Below are positions 27,145 to 36,782 of a stretch of DNA of 64,000 nucleotides, piece after piece. The notes under the pieces are model-generated. The model saw nothing but the letters and a program-made list of their open reading frames with translations. It did no database searches and was not told the origin of the DNA. Each line of letters begins with the position of its first letter. Position 1 is the first letter of the stretch. The position numbers and the translations under genes were made by a program. This stretch comes from Sulfodiicoccus acidiphilus. GTDB taxonomy: Archaea > Thermoproteota > Thermoprotei_A > Sulfolobales > Sulfolobaceae. The DNA lies in assembly GCF_003967175.1 (NCBI RefSeq), contig NZ_AP018553.1:1971982-2035981 (forward strand), given 5' to 3'.

Positions 27145-28857
27145 ATGGGACTTAGAGCTTCGAAACTGGCGGAGGTCTTAGAGAGGGTAATCTCCCTACC
27201 TCAATACACCCTCCTCGGTGCGAAGGGAGGTAGACTGATTTACTACGCGTGGGAAAAGGGAGAGAGGTCGCTGTTCTCGTGGGATGGGAGCGAGCGGGTG
27301 ATGCTCGCCTCTAACGTCGTCGAAACGTCTCTCGCCGTGAACGGGAGGGTAGCTTACACTTTAGACGTGGAGAGGGGTAGGGAAATACATAGAGTCTTCC
27401 TAGTGGACGAGAAGGGGAACACTCTTGAGGTGGACTCGCCCAGACTCAGGGTGTGGAACCTCTCGCTAAGGGATCGCCTCGCCTTCGTTGGAACCTCAGA
27501 TACTACCGACCTCTACGTGACAGACGGCCAGAAGGCAGTGAAGGTGACCCGCCTAACTCCGCTCTCGTGGGTCGGCGACGTCAGAGGCGACGTAGTTGCT
27601 GGAACCGAGTTCAAGGGGGACGGCTCGTCTAACCTCTTCTTCCACTACCTTGGGGAGGGGAGGACCGAGAGGTTCACCCCAAGGGAGGGATCTAACAACT
27701 ACGGGTCCCTCCTCTTGGAGGGGAGGGCCCTCTTCATGAGCGACTTCGAGGGGGCAAGCAAGATCTACGAGCTCGACCTACGTTCCAAGGAGCTAAGGAA
27801 GGTCATGGAGGGGGACGTCTCCTACTCCTTCCTGGACGTCCAGGACGGAAAGTTGATCGCCGTGGGAGTCAGAGACGGAAGGTCGAGGGCCTACGTTGAG
27901 GGGAGGCCTCTGCGAACCCCCGAGGGAACGGTCACCAACGTTTTCCTCGACGGACGAGATACTTACATCACGTTCACTTCAATGTCGACTCCCCGCTCGA
28001 TACTGAAGCTATCGAACGACGGGTGGGAAACCGTTTTGGGGGTAGGCAAACTGGACGTGGGGGAGGTCTCCTTCCATAGGTTCAAGTCCTTCGACGGAGT
28101 AGACGTACCCACTTACACAGTTATGTCCAAGGGTTCTACTGTCCCGGGACCTGCTGTAGTATATCTACACGGAGGACCTTGGGGAGAGGTGGCGGACGAG
28201 TTCGATTGGTTCATCGCCTCCATATCAATGATGGGGCTCCACGTCATCGCTCCCAACTTCAGGGGTTCCACCGGCTACGGCGAGTGGTTCAGGAAGCTCG
28301 ACATTGGAGATCCTGGAGGTGGAGACCTCAGGGATGTGGTGGAAGTGGTCAAGCAGACCTCTTCCCTTCACACCGACGTTTGTGCAGTGGGTTACTCCTA
28401 CGGTGGGTACATGACGCTCATGGCCCTCGGAAGGTTCCCTGAACTCTGGAAGTGTGGAGCTGCTGGAGCCCCGGTGGCGGACTGGGTGGAAATGAGGTCG
28501 CTCGCTGACGACGCATTCAGAGGTTTCGTGGACCTCCTACTTAAGGGAGACGTGAACCTCATGAGAGAGAGGTCCCCCATCTCGTACGTTAAGGACGTTA
28601 AGGTGCCGCTGTGCATAGTTACGGGACAGAACGACTCTAGGACCCCAGTCCAACCAGTGTTGAGGTACGTCCAGGGATTAGTGGAGGGTGGAAAGACCTT
28701 CGAGTTGCACGTTCTCCCTGGGGCTGGTCATCTTCCGTATACTGAGCAGGAGGTGACCAAGGTTATCCTTCCTATGTTATTGTTCCTAGAGGACAACCTA
28801 AAGTCTCCTCCTCCTGGCCAGGAGGACGGTTCCAGACACCAAAGCGGCCAGCACTAA
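27145..28857 (+). CDS. S9 prolyl oligopeptidase-family serine peptidase (acylaminoacyl peptidase-like)
   Basis: 570 residues. A beta-propeller-like N-terminal part (to about residue 320) precedes an alpha/beta-hydrolase domain. The nucleophile is in VGYSYGGYMT (Ser about 418), the acid in TGQNDSRTPV (about 496) and the base in GAGHLPY (about 529). The oxyanion strand YLHGGPWG is near residue 340. No signal peptide, so intracellular cleavage of peptides or acyl-peptides is expected. The domain naturally ends at FLEDNL; the last 20 residues (KSPPPGQEDG and on) lie opposite the 3' end of the next gene and look like read-through past a lost stop. ATG start with a TATA-like TTAAATAAC before it. 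Confidence 0.93.
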   Translation: MGLRASKLAEVLERVISLPQYTLLGAKGGRLIYYAWEKGERSLFSWDGSERVMLASNVVETSLAVNGRVAYTLDVERGREIHRVFLVDEKGNTLEVDSPRLRVWNLSLRDRLAFVGTSDTTDLYVTDGQKAVKVTRLTPLSWVGDVRGDVVAGTEFKGDGSSNLFFHYLGEGRTERFTPREGSNNYGSLLLEGRALFMSDFEGASKIYELDLRSKELRKVMEGDVSYSFLDVQDGKLIAVGVRDGRSRAYVEGRPLRTPEGTVTNVFLDGRDTYITFTSMSTPRSILKLSNDGWETVLGVGKLDVGEVSFHRFKSFDGVDVPTYTVMSKGSTVPGPAVVYLHGGPWGEVADEFDWFIASISMMGLHVIAPNFRGSTGYGEWFRKLDIGDPGGGDLRDVVEVVKQTSSLHTDVCAVGYSYGGYMTLMALGRFPELWKCGAAGAPVADWVEMRSLADDAFRGFVDLLLKGDVNLMRERSPISYVKDVKVPLCIVTGQNDSRTPVQPVLRYVQGLVEGGKTFELHVLPGAGHLPYTEQEVTKVILPMLLFLEDNLKSPPPGQEDGSRHQSGQH

Positions 28858-30555
28858 GAACTCCCAAAGTTGTAGGGAGGGAGGACCTCGATAGACCGCT
28901 ACGATCGTCACGTTCTGGAAGGTAGGAGAAGGTGTAACCTCCACGAAAGAATCGTTGACTTCGACTACCCTTCCATCAACGACAGTCTCGATCTTGACGA
29001 GCTTATAGGTGAGGCCGTGGGAGGTGAAGTTAGGTGGAAACTCCAATACGAAGGGGGACCTTAGGTAAAGGCTGTAAGCTTTCGTCCAATTGACGACTGT
29101 AACGTACGTCGTAGGTACCGCGGGTGAGAAGTGGTCGGTCAGGAAGTAGTTAAGTGGGACTCCAGGCACTAGGACCACCAATCCGTTGGCTGATAATAGC
29201 TGTCCCACGCCTGTGGCCCCCTCTAATGTGTCCAGACCGACCCCGTAAACGGCGGGGAAAGGAGTTATGCCTTCATTGTAATAGAACAGTGCCAACCTAA
29301 CGTCGGAAGCCAATATTTGAGAGACGTCACCGCCTGAGATCCCCCCTACGACGAGTTCGGCATCCTCGGCGCTCCCGTCGCCGGCAGTAAAGGGAGATAC
29401 GGTCAATTCACCCCTCACCGGAACGAAGACCCAGGCGAACCACCTTTGAATTGGCGGTACTAGGTCTCCGTCCTGGAGGATGACGTAACCGAAGGTCACG
29501 TTGGTACCTCCCTCGACAGGAGATTCCTTTACGTCTAAGTACCCAGCGAACGGTAGATGATAGACTATGGGGTATGTTGAACCTGCGAAAACCCTCTGTC
29601 CCTGGGTCCCAAGGACGAAGCTGCCCGTCCCTTTAACTCCACGGAGGGAGGCGTTGGGGGCTGAGGCGTTCCAAACGTTGAAGTCCAAGTAAGTGGTCTG
29701 ATTTCCTGTGAGAAGGGACAGGACGTCCTGTAACCAATACTGCCCGCTCCCATTGAGCATAACGTTGAGCTGTATGGTCGCGCCCCGAACCTGAGGGTCG
29801 TCCAGTTCAACGGCCTCCAAAGTTGACACGTTGAAGAACCCCAACACCTCGTCTGTGGTCACAGTGTAGGGAACCAAGGTCCCACTGTAGTTGTAAAGTC
29901 CTAGGGCACTTACCCCTACTGGAGGGAACTGGGACTCCTGTTGGAAGAGAAGGTTCAAGAGAACCGGGTACTGGGGAAGAAGGGTGAAGTTGGCCCGCGT
30001 CACGTTCAGTGCGACGAAGACGTACGTACCTGGCCCCACATCCACGGTGTTCCTTCCAGGGAGGAGGGTGAAGTTGTAGGACGGTTGGGCTGGACCATCC
30101 ATCTCCCAAACTTGAAACTCGGGTTCTGTGAAAGCGTATAGCTCGGTCTTAGACCCCACGCTCACCTGAACAGAGAAGTAAGGGGCTACGTAGAGTTCCT
30201 CCACGCTCCAGTAGGGCGTAAGGTTTAGGGTGACTTGGTTGGGCTCAGCCCTCAGGACCACTAACGTGTAGTTACCTCTAGACAGGTTGAGCGTGTTAAC
30301 TCCAGGAGATAGACGCAGACTCAACAAAGGCTCAGCCAGCCCTCCAGCAGCCCACTCGACGTATTGGTAGGGGGTGAAGACGTAGAGAACTGTGGAAGAG
30401 TTCAAAAGAACGCTAACTTCCGTCAGTGCTGGAACTTGGACGTTGAAGTACGCCCAGTAACAGGAACCACCAGGAGGAGGGACGTCTTCGGAGTGCAGAG
30501 CAACTGGGACACTGAGGAGGACCAAGAGGAAAAGCAGGACGTGAACGGGCTTCAC
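28798..30555 (-). CDS. Large surface/secreted glycoprotein with C-terminal membrane anchor
   Basis: 585 residues. An N-terminal signal peptide (hydrophobic residues about 5-20, VLLFLLVLLSVPVA) precedes a long beta-rich part with repeated blocks that pair a strand ending YVF/YAF with LSPGVNTLNLSRGNYTLVVL and LLPGRNTVDVGPGTYVFVAL, two clear internal repeats near residues 79-105 and 160-185. More than a dozen N-x-S/T sites occur. It closes with one hydrophobic helix (WEFLVLAALVSGTVLLA) and RRRRL. The design is a wall-side protein anchored at its C-terminus. Function unknown. Its 3' end overlaps the peptidase gene by 60 bases. Confidence 0.82.
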   Translation of the reverse strand: MKPVHVLLFLLVLLSVPVALHSEDVPPPGGSCYWAYFNVQVPALTEVSVLLNSSTVLYVFTPYQYVEWAAGGLAEPLLSLRLSPGVNTLNLSRGNYTLVVLRAEPNQVTLNLTPYWSVEELYVAPYFSVQVSVGSKTELYAFTEPEFQVWEMDGPAQPSYNFTLLPGRNTVDVGPGTYVFVALNVTRANFTLLPQYPVLLNLLFQQESQFPPVGVSALGLYNYSGTLVPYTVTTDEVLGFFNVSTLEAVELDDPQVRGATIQLNVMLNGSGQYWLQDVLSLLTGNQTTYLDFNVWNASAPNASLRGVKGTGSFVLGTQGQRVFAGSTYPIVYHLPFAGYLDVKESPVEGGTNVTFGYVILQDGDLVPPIQRWFAWVFVPVRGELTVSPFTAGDGSAEDAELVVGGISGGDVSQILASDVRLALFYYNEGITPFPAVYGVGLDTLEGATGVGQLLSANGLVVLVPGVPLNYFLTDHFSPAVPTTYVTVVNWTKAYSLYLRSPFVLEFPPNFTSHGLTYKLVKIETVVDGRVVEVNDSFVEVTPSPTFQNVTIVAVYRGPPSLQLWEFLVLAALVSGTVLLARRRRL

Positions 30556-30812
30556 GGGATCAGGTTGTGAGGAGGTGTATAAAAAGTACCCCTAACGAGG
30601 TTGTCCTTAAAAGAAGGGCTTTCTCCATAATTACTCGAAGTAGCTACACATTGGATTTTATGTGGATGTGTATTAGGGGGACCGAAAGCTTCGCTCCAGA
30701 TTACTCAGGTCCTTATATCTTTACGGGGGTTGAGGGGGCGGAGAACGTAGTGAGGGTGGGGATGGATAGCCCTCCCTATATTTAAATACACCTTTTTCAA
30801 ATAATTCTATTA
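30556..30812. other. Spacer and probable left end of the following TnpB element
   Basis: No gene. Bases 30730-30812 with GGGGGTTGAGGGGGCGGAGA and the AT-rich ATATTTAAATACACC directly before the tnpB start probably make up the element's left end and promoter. Confidence 0.4.
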
Positions 30813-32002
30813 ATGCCAGACGTAGGGTTAGGCTTTAGAGCACGCACAGACGGACAGACGTTGAGGACGTTGAAAGCCCGAGTGAAGTTAGCGTGGAGCG
30901 TACAACACCCTACGCTGGGCGGACGTGTACTTTCACGAAAGGGATGGAAGAGAGTTAACCGAGACGGAGTTGAGACGACTCGCTCTAGACATTAGGAAAC
31001 AAATGAACACTACCAGCAACTGTATTCCCAAACGCTGCGACAGTTCACAGATCGCTTCTACGGAGCTAGACGGAGGTTCCTCGAGGGGTTTGCACTTTTC
31101 CTCAAGTAAAAGAAACAACACAAGTGGTTCCCTAGTCTACCTTCAGTCGGGGTGGGAAATACTGAGTGCTAAGGAGGTCAGGACGAGGAGGAAGAAGATG
31201 ACGACGTTAAAGCTGTCCAACCTAGGAGTCAACGTTATCGTGCATAGGAATTTCCCGCTCGAAGAGGTGAAGAGAGTCGCAGCGAAATTGACACCTTTAG
31301 GGAGAGTGTACATCGCCTTCGTCGTCGATCACGAGTACCCTCGACTCCAAAAGACGGGTAAAGTGGTAGGTGTGGACGTAGGCGTGGGGAAACTTCTCAC
31401 CACCTCCGACGGGGAATACGAGCCGGACACGAGACCTCACGAGAAGGCATTCAACAAGACAAGTGAACTTCACAAAGCTCTTTCGAGAAAGAAGTTCTTG
31501 TCGCTCAACTAGTAAGGCGAAAACTAAACTTGCGAGGGCTAACGGGCACGTGAGGAACATCAGGATGGACCTGTACATGAAACTCGGGAAGTGTTTCGCC
31601 GAGCATCACGACGTCCTAGTGACGGAGGACATTCATGTTAAGCAACTTGTCGGTAAGTCCCTCCGAAGGATGAGGCTACATGACGTCACCTTCCACGAGC
31701 TTAGGAGGATCACGGAGTACCAGTTAGAGAAGTGCGGTGAGGAGATCGTTTTCGTGAATCCCGCTTTCACTTCGACGACTTGTGCTAGGTGCGGTCACGT
31801 CAAGGGGGATCTGACGTTAACTGATCGTGTGTTCGGCCGTCCCAAATGTGGTTGGGTCACAGACCGCGACTACAACGCTCCCCTCAACGTCCTGAGGAGA
31901 GCGGGGTGGGAAGCACCCTTAGTGCCTGTGGATCCCCGCCCTCTACCCATTGGACAAGGTGGGACTGTGATGCAGGAAGCCCCGTCCGTTAGGACGGAGT
32001 AG
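30813..32002 (+). pseudogene. TnpB (IS200/IS605 OrfB), type B, multiply frameshifted
   Basis: The element begins MPDVGLGFRARTDGQTLRTL, moves to a second phase near 30925 (YFHERDGRELTETELRRLAL) and a third near 31490-31510 (after [11 protein letters not shown]). RuvC-I survives as [17 protein letters not shown], the RuvC-II Glu as [12 protein letters not shown], and RuvC-III as [11 protein letters not shown]. The zinc ribbon is damaged: TTCARCGHV is intact but the second pair reads GRPKCGW, with one Cys lost. Joined up it would be close to 390 residues. Internal deletions around 31020-31160 also occur. It cannot make an active nuclease. Confidence 0.85.
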
Positions 32003-32007
32003 TTCAC
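31976..32007 (+). repeat. TnpB right end, type B (omega-RNA 3' scaffold candidate)
   Basis: GAAGCCCCGTCCGTTAGGAC followed by GGAGTAGTTCAC. The stem pairs CCCGTCC with GGACGGA across a GTTA loop; compared with the end at 49029 both sides of the stem change together. It overlaps the last codons of the tnpB pseudogene, as usual. A possible guide begins at 32008. Confidence 0.65.
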
Positions 32008-32090
32008 TTCCAGACCATAAAATCCAGGACTGGTCTTTTTTAGTGAACTCGAAATTAACTTTTAAAAAGGGGGTGCGATAAGTTCCCTAC

Positions 32091-32627
32091 ATGACTGTAG
32101 AACTGGCTACTTTGGGAGGAGGGTGCTTCTGGTGCACTGAGGCGATTTTCTTGAGGGTGAGGGGCGTGAAGGAAGTCACTCCAGGATACGCTGGAGGTCA
32201 CGTACCTAACCCAAGCTACGAACAAGTATGCTCTGGTACTACTGGCCACGCCGAGGTCGTGCAGATCTCCTTCGACCCAAAGACGATTTCCTATAAACAA
32301 TTGTTGGACGTCTTCTTCGAGATCCACGACCCAACTTCCTTGAACAGACAAGGGAACGACGTGGGAGAGCAGTACAGGTCGATAATACTTTACCACGACG
32401 AAGAGCAGAGGAGGATCGCCCTGGAGACAATAAGGGAGGTTCAAGGTAGGTACACCAAACCTGTGGTGACTCAGGTGGTCCCCTTCACCTCGTTCTACCC
32501 AGCCGAGGAGTACCATAGGAGGTACTACGAAAAAAACAGGAACGCTCTATACTGCAGGGTGGTGATAACCCCGAAGGTGAGGAAGTTGCTGGAACACTTT
32601 CCGACGTTGGCGGTGGGAATGGGTTAG
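32091..32627 (+). CDS. msrA: Peptide methionine sulfoxide reductase A
   Basis: 178 residues. The catalytic motif [12 protein letters not shown] places the reactive Cys at residue 12. [20 protein letters not shown] and [11 protein letters not shown] are family hallmarks, as is [20 protein letters not shown] with the acidic sites, and a late [13 protein letters not shown]. Reduces methionine S-sulfoxide in oxidised proteins. No second resolving Cys follows at the C-terminus, so recycling must use another Cys, perhaps Cys49, or an external thiol. ATG start with AT-rich TTTTAAAAAGGGGG about 25 bases upstream. Confidence 0.96.
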   Translation: MTVELATLGGGCFWCTEAIFLRVRGVKEVTPGYAGGHVPNPSYEQVCSGTTGHAEVVQISFDPKTISYKQLLDVFFEIHDPTSLNRQGNDVGEQYRSIILYHDEEQRRIALETIREVQGRYTKPVVTQVVPFTSFYPAEEYHRRYYEKNRNALYCRVVITPKVRKLLEHFPTLAVGMG

Positions 32628-32731
32628 TGCAGTTTAACTCGGTTTTCGAGGTCGGGATGGCTAGGCTGACTTCAAGAATAAGGAGTTTGTGAGAGGAAAC
32701 GTTATGAGTGCAATACTCTTTCCCCGATTCC

Positions 32732-33225
32732 TCACTCGCCCTCCTGAAGGGCCAGGCTTTCCTCCCTCTCCTTTGTGACGCCGGTGGAACTGGATCTGCT
32801 AGACTTGAGATTCGCCCTCTCTTTAACTGGACCGACCCAGATGACGGCGGCATAGGGCTTAGGAGTTGTGGAAAGTGTGCTAGCACTCGAGTAGGACGTA
32901 AAGTATAGGAGGCCTTTCAAGGCAACCCCAGTGGCGGAGTTGGTCGTCACGTCGATCGTCCACTTCATTGGACTTACGGTTACGTAGTGCGAGTTCAACA
33001 ACTTGTTGGCCGTCTTGGTGAACTAGACCTCAGAACAAATATCTAGGGTGTCTCACAGTCAAGTGGAGGGTCGAACCGGGCCACCTGTACTCGTAACCAT
33101 CGAAGGAGGGCTTTCAGTGTCCCCCTTTCAGATCCCTGCGCTCCACTTTGTCCTTCAGTAGCTTATACGTTCCACCTTGCCACCCCAACTCTACGTCTAA
33201 CCCCTCGATCTTCAATGGGCTTTTC
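32732..33225 (-). pseudogene. Decayed gene for a beta-rich (possibly secreted) protein
   Basis: Minus-strand coding traces run in order across several phases: LKIEGLDVELGWQGGTYKLL (about 33200-33140), DGYEYRWPGSTLHLTVRHP (about 33100-33045), FTKTANKLLNSHYVTVSPMK then WTIDVTTNSATGVALKG and PYAAVIWVGPVKE (33020-32820). Stops and phase changes separate them. The composition is like an extracellular beta domain. I do not recognise the family. The region 32640-32732 downstream shows nothing clear. Confidence 0.5.
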
Positions 33226-33253
33226 GGATAGGGGACTCCCTCCCTGCTCATCG

Positions 33254-33523
33254 TCAATAGGAAGCGAAAATCCTGACGATTTCGCCGTCGGAGAGGGTGA
33301 GCTCCAACGTATATGTCCCCCTTGGGAGTCCCGGCAGCGGACCGAATCCTACCTCCAAATAGTTTTCTCCAGGCTGCAGGACGGCGGGATTCACCGAGGT
33401 CGCGTTCCTAATTCCTGACGTAGTCCACATTCTCACCGAGGTCACCGACACGGAACGCGATGAGTATAGCTTCACCCTGGCCACACCGTCCTCTCCTACC
33501 GTACCTCCCCCTAGTTGATACAC
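33254..33523 (-). CDS. C-terminal beta domain belonging to the DUF973 protein, in a shifted frame
   Basis: 89 residues beginning VYQLGGGTVGEDGVARVKLY, with SVTSVRMWTTSG and LQPGENYLEVGFGPLPG. It is an immunoglobulin-like strand pattern that in Sulfolobales DUF973 proteins forms the C-terminal part of the same chain. Here its GTG overlaps the stop of the membrane part in a TAGTG junction. One extra base in the CCC just before the stop would read GGP-VVYQLGGGT as one protein. It may be made by stop-start coupling, or the gene is broken. It has no promoter of its own. Confidence 0.65.
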   Translation of the reverse strand: MYQLGGGTVGEDGVARVKLYSSRSVSVTSVRMWTTSGIRNATSVNPAVLQPGENYLEVGFGPLPGLPRGTYTLELTLSDGEIVRIFASY

Positions 33524-34257
33524 TACGGGCCTCCCGGCTGCGGTGTGGCCCTCAGCTTGTCCTGTACGTTGCCTAAGCCGAAGTAGAGGAGGAATGGCGC
33601 CACGACATTAACGAAGGGTATTATGGTGAGTATCGCTCCCACCTTAACTAGTCCCTCACTGTAGTAAGATCCCAAATTGAAGAAGGCCACCAATACGAGA
33701 ACTTCCCCTACGAAGCTCAACAGGGCTCCCACTACGAGAAGTACTACTCCCCCTAAGATAGGGCCCAAGAGCTGAGCCCTCACCGGGACGTTGCTAGAGG
33801 GTAAGCCTATAGGGATGGTCGTCCCGCTGGTTAGTATCGAAGTCTGAGGTGCTGTAATTCCCGTCGTCATTCTCCCCGAAGCTCCTAAGACGACGAAGAG
33901 TAGAAGAATGATCAAACCTACTCCGAGGAAAACAAGGACCAACCCCACCACGTACAACGACGTTCCCGTCACACCTACACCCGCGTTCCTACCCGCCCGA
34001 ACAAGGGAACTGAATCCCCTCCTTAGGAGGACTATGTAAGCCAAGCCCAAGGCCAACGAAATCGCCAGGAGTAATACGACCAGAGGTAGTTGAGCGGCGA
34101 TAGTTCTGAAGGACATAGGGGAAGGGATCGTAGGGACTAAAAGGGGAGCTATCCTTGTGATCAAGTATAGGGGAATCGACAACACGGCCGATACGATGGA
34201 GATCAGCGAAGCTGTCTTCAGATCTGAAATTCCCTTAATTTCTAATTGCGAACTCAC
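33523..34257 (-). CDS. DUF973 family membrane protein (membrane part)
   Basis: 244 residues with five or six hydrophobic segments in the order of DUF973: an ISDLKTASLISIVSAV start helix, LVVLLLAISLALGLAYIVLL, a long pair around residues 100-125, a Ser/Thr/Pro-rich outside loop (about 130-160), then LVLVAFFNLGSYYSEGLVKVG and a final VAPFLLYFGL. It ends in a proline-glycine linker (TPQPGGP) exactly where the C-terminal beta domain normally begins; that domain follows in another phase. Function of the family is unknown. Confidence 0.85.
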   Translation of the reverse strand: MSSQLEIKGISDLKTASLISIVSAVLSIPLYLITRIAPLLVPTIPSPMSFRTIAAQLPLVVLLLAISLALGLAYIVLLRRGFSSLVRAGRNAGVGVTGTSLYVVGLVLVFLGVGLIILLLFVVLGASGRMTTGITAPQTSILTSGTTIPIGLPSSNVPVRAQLLGPILGGVVLLVVGALLSFVGEVLVLVAFFNLGSYYSEGLVKVGAILTIIPFVNVVAPFLLYFGLGNVQDKLRATPQPGGP

Positions 34258-34410
34258 ATACGAGCCTAAATCGATGTCTTAAAATACTTTTCCCAGTCCA
34301 CCGGTTAAGTTGTTTTCAGGGGTCACAGTTCTAAACCGAGTATTAACCTCCAAGTGGGTGTGTAGAAGGACCGAGACTTCTCTACCAATATTGTCACTAG
34401 CGGAAATCTC

Positions 34411-35250
34411 CTATTCTACACGCACTGCATCCTCACCTACCCTCTCCATCAATCCCTCCACGTCCACCTCGTAGGCCATCAGCCTGACCCTCCCCTGCTC
34501 CGTCAGTAACTTGGCAATCACGTCGCCCCCGGTGAAAAGCTTACCCCCCTTCATCATCCTCATAGTTCCAAGTTCTCCGTTTTTCACAAGTAATGTGGCC
34601 CTGAAGTCTTCTCCAGCTGCGGATATGACACCGGTGACCATACCCTTTGAGAGCTCCCTTAGCTTCGTCAAAAGTTGGGACGCGTCAACCTCTAACCTAG
34701 CTACCTCGACTTTACTTACTTCAAGTTCCCCTCCTTTGAGGTAGAGCTTTATGTAAGGTATGATGTGATCGGTGACGAAGTGTTGTGCCAACTGGAACGC
34801 ACTCCTTCCTAACAATTTATCTAGGGTACCCGACCTGTACTGGACGTCCAGAGCTATCCTCACTTCGGTCTCTCCCCTATCGGCGCTCACCTTGAAGTCC
34901 GCTCTCCACTCGAACTTACCGTCGTCTGTCTTGCCTCCGTAGCTGACTCCAGCAGGAGAGAAGTCCGGTCCCAACATGGCTCCCAACATTACATTGAGCT
35001 TGGTGTCAGGAGTGCCGAAGACGTAGAGCACCCTGTAGTCCCTTCCAGGTTCCTCAAGGGAACCGGGAGCCACGTACTTTCCCTTCTTGACATCCATGAC
35101 TTGCAGGACATTTATATGGCCTATCACTCCGGTGAAGACGAACGGGTCCAAAAGAAACCCCATTACTCTTCCTTTGCTGGCCGACGTCTTCACGTCGAAG
35201 GTATACATAAGTCTCAGGAATGGAACTTCCACCGCCTTAAGAACATTCAT
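34411..35250 (-). CDS. Two-domain protein, SRPBCC/START-like N-terminus, unknown function
   Basis: 279 residues. The first 165 residues follow the SRPBCC (START-like, Sulfolobus STK_08120-like) pattern: KGRVMGFLLDPFVFTGVIGH at the start, VLYVFGTPDTKL, RADFKVSADRGETEVRIAL strands and a long final helix AFQLAQHFVTDHIIPYIKLY. Residues about 180-275 make a second small domain (VTGVISAAGEDFRATLLVKN, then GGKLFTGGDVIAKLL and VRLMAYEVDVEGLM) similar in shape to DUF4388-like modules. Soluble. The gene is single and flanked by noncoding DNA. Domain naming is by pattern and only moderately sure. Confidence 0.65.
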   Translation of the reverse strand: MNVLKAVEVPFLRLMYTFDVKTSASKGRVMGFLLDPFVFTGVIGHINVLQVMDVKKGKYVAPGSLEEPGRDYRVLYVFGTPDTKLNVMLGAMLGPDFSPAGVSYGGKTDDGKFEWRADFKVSADRGETEVRIALDVQYRSGTLDKLLGRSAFQLAQHFVTDHIIPYIKLYLKGGELEVSKVEVARLEVDASQLLTKLRELSKGMVTGVISAAGEDFRATLLVKNGELGTMRMMKGGKLFTGGDVIAKLLTEQGRVRLMAYEVDVEGLMERVGEDAVRVE

Positions 35251-35424
35251 TAAAATCTAATTAATGAATCCTACCTCCATCAGAGGAGGTTAAGAACAAC
35301 GACAACGTAGGAGAGCGTTTCATGGGTATATAGTAGTACCAAGCTTCCTTTCCTAAAGGTCCTAAAGGTGAGGGGTTCTCGCATAGCCGACTTCGCCCTG
35401 AGGGCTTTTTATTCTTTTTACGGC

Positions 35425-36782
35425 TTAGGGACCACGGAAAAGGGGTCTCAGGGTATAGTAAAGAGACTGAAAGAGCCTGTAATATTCAAGGTGGGAAGAC
35501 AGGGATGGGTCGGGATCTATCTTGCTCGAGGGCTCCGGCAAAACTTCCGTGATCCGCCTGTAGGTCAAAGTCCCGATCGAATTCCCCGCCACGAGGGCCG
35601 CCCCTAGGGAACTGGGAGAATACCTCAACTTAAAGTGAGGTATACCTGTAAGGGAGGCACAAAGCCGCAGTAACGATGAGAACGAGGCACCTCCACCGCT
35701 CCTGACCGAGTTAAACTCACTCTCGCTTTGGAGAGTGGAAATCATCATTGCCTCCATGTAGGCCATGGAGTGGACCGCCGCCCTCATAACGTCAGACCTG
35801 GAGGTCTCCCAACTTAATCCGAAGAGGACACCAGCGGCCTTGGGGTCCATGAAGGGACTCCTCTCCCCCTTCAAGAAAGGGAGAAGCAATGGTAGTCCGG
35901 GCCTCAAGTCCACGTTCTCGACATCGATGTCCTCTCCCAAGAGTTCCCTCACCTTATCTAAGACGTCCGAGAACTGGGAGTTGCATCCATTGGGAAGGAA
36001 AAGGTCGTCGAAGTAGAGGTCGTTATATATACCAGGGACCTTAGACGGAGATCTAGATGGGACGCCTAAACAAAGCGTAGAGCCCATGGAGGCGAACCCC
36101 TCTTTTCCTTCAATGCCCACAGATCCCAAGGCAGCTGCCACCGAGTCCACTGTACCTATGGATAACGCTTTCCCGTAAAGTTCAACCCAGTGCTCTGGAG
36201 ACACCAAGGGAGGGAGGAGGTGCAGGTCACCGTCCAGAAACTCCCCCATGGTTCGATTGAGGGCCACCTGAAGGTTCCCCATTCGAAGGCGGTGATCTTG
36301 TCCTGCACCAACTCCTCTAACCTCTCCCCAGCGATCACTCCGAAGATGTACCCGTTGAGGTCAACAACCTTGGAGACTTTGTGGTACACATTGGCTCTCT
36401 CCTTCCTCAACCAAAGCAACCTGTGAGGTAGCATCTGTGAGCTGGAGGGATTGAGGGTGGCGGCCCTAATTTCCTCCTCCGGGTAATTCAGGAGGTCGGC
36501 CCCCAAGGTTGAGCTGTAGTGGAACGCCACCAAGGGGTTCATTTCCCTATCCAACATGACGTGCACGGGGGCCATTGAAGTGAGTCCGACTGCCTCGACT
36601 TCTGGGTCGTGGAGGAGGCCTGAAACAATTCGTTGGACCACTGTCGCTAAAGAAGAGACGTCAACGAAGTCCCCTCGAATTCTGAAGGGGTAGGGGTGCC
36701 TCTCCTCCGTCAAGGATCTGCTCTCCAAATCAAATCTAGTGACTTTGACTCCGGAGGTTCCCACATCAACTCCGGCAATCAA
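35425..36782 (-). pseudogene. FGGY-family carbohydrate kinase, split by a frame change
   Basis: The N-terminal phase begins IAGVDVGTSGVKVTRFDLES (phosphate-1 motif with DVGTSG) and runs to FEWGTFRWPSIEPWG. It loses phase at a run of five G on the minus strand (36243-36247). The second phase continues EFLDGDLHLLPPLVSPEHWV, then GSTLCLGVPS and SVRSGGGASFSSLLRLCASL, which matches the FGGY C-terminal ATP motif GGGA-S. One protein of about 450 residues results if one base is changed. TTG start overlaps the stop of the polyol dehydrogenase by four bases. Family members phosphorylate xylulose, gluconate, glycerol or AI-2; substrate unknown. Confidence 0.85.

Noticed and set aside
32485-32886. Minus-strand frame overlapping the end of msrA
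   Set aside because: Half of it is the shadow of msrA; the other half lies across the decayed gene at 32732-33225.
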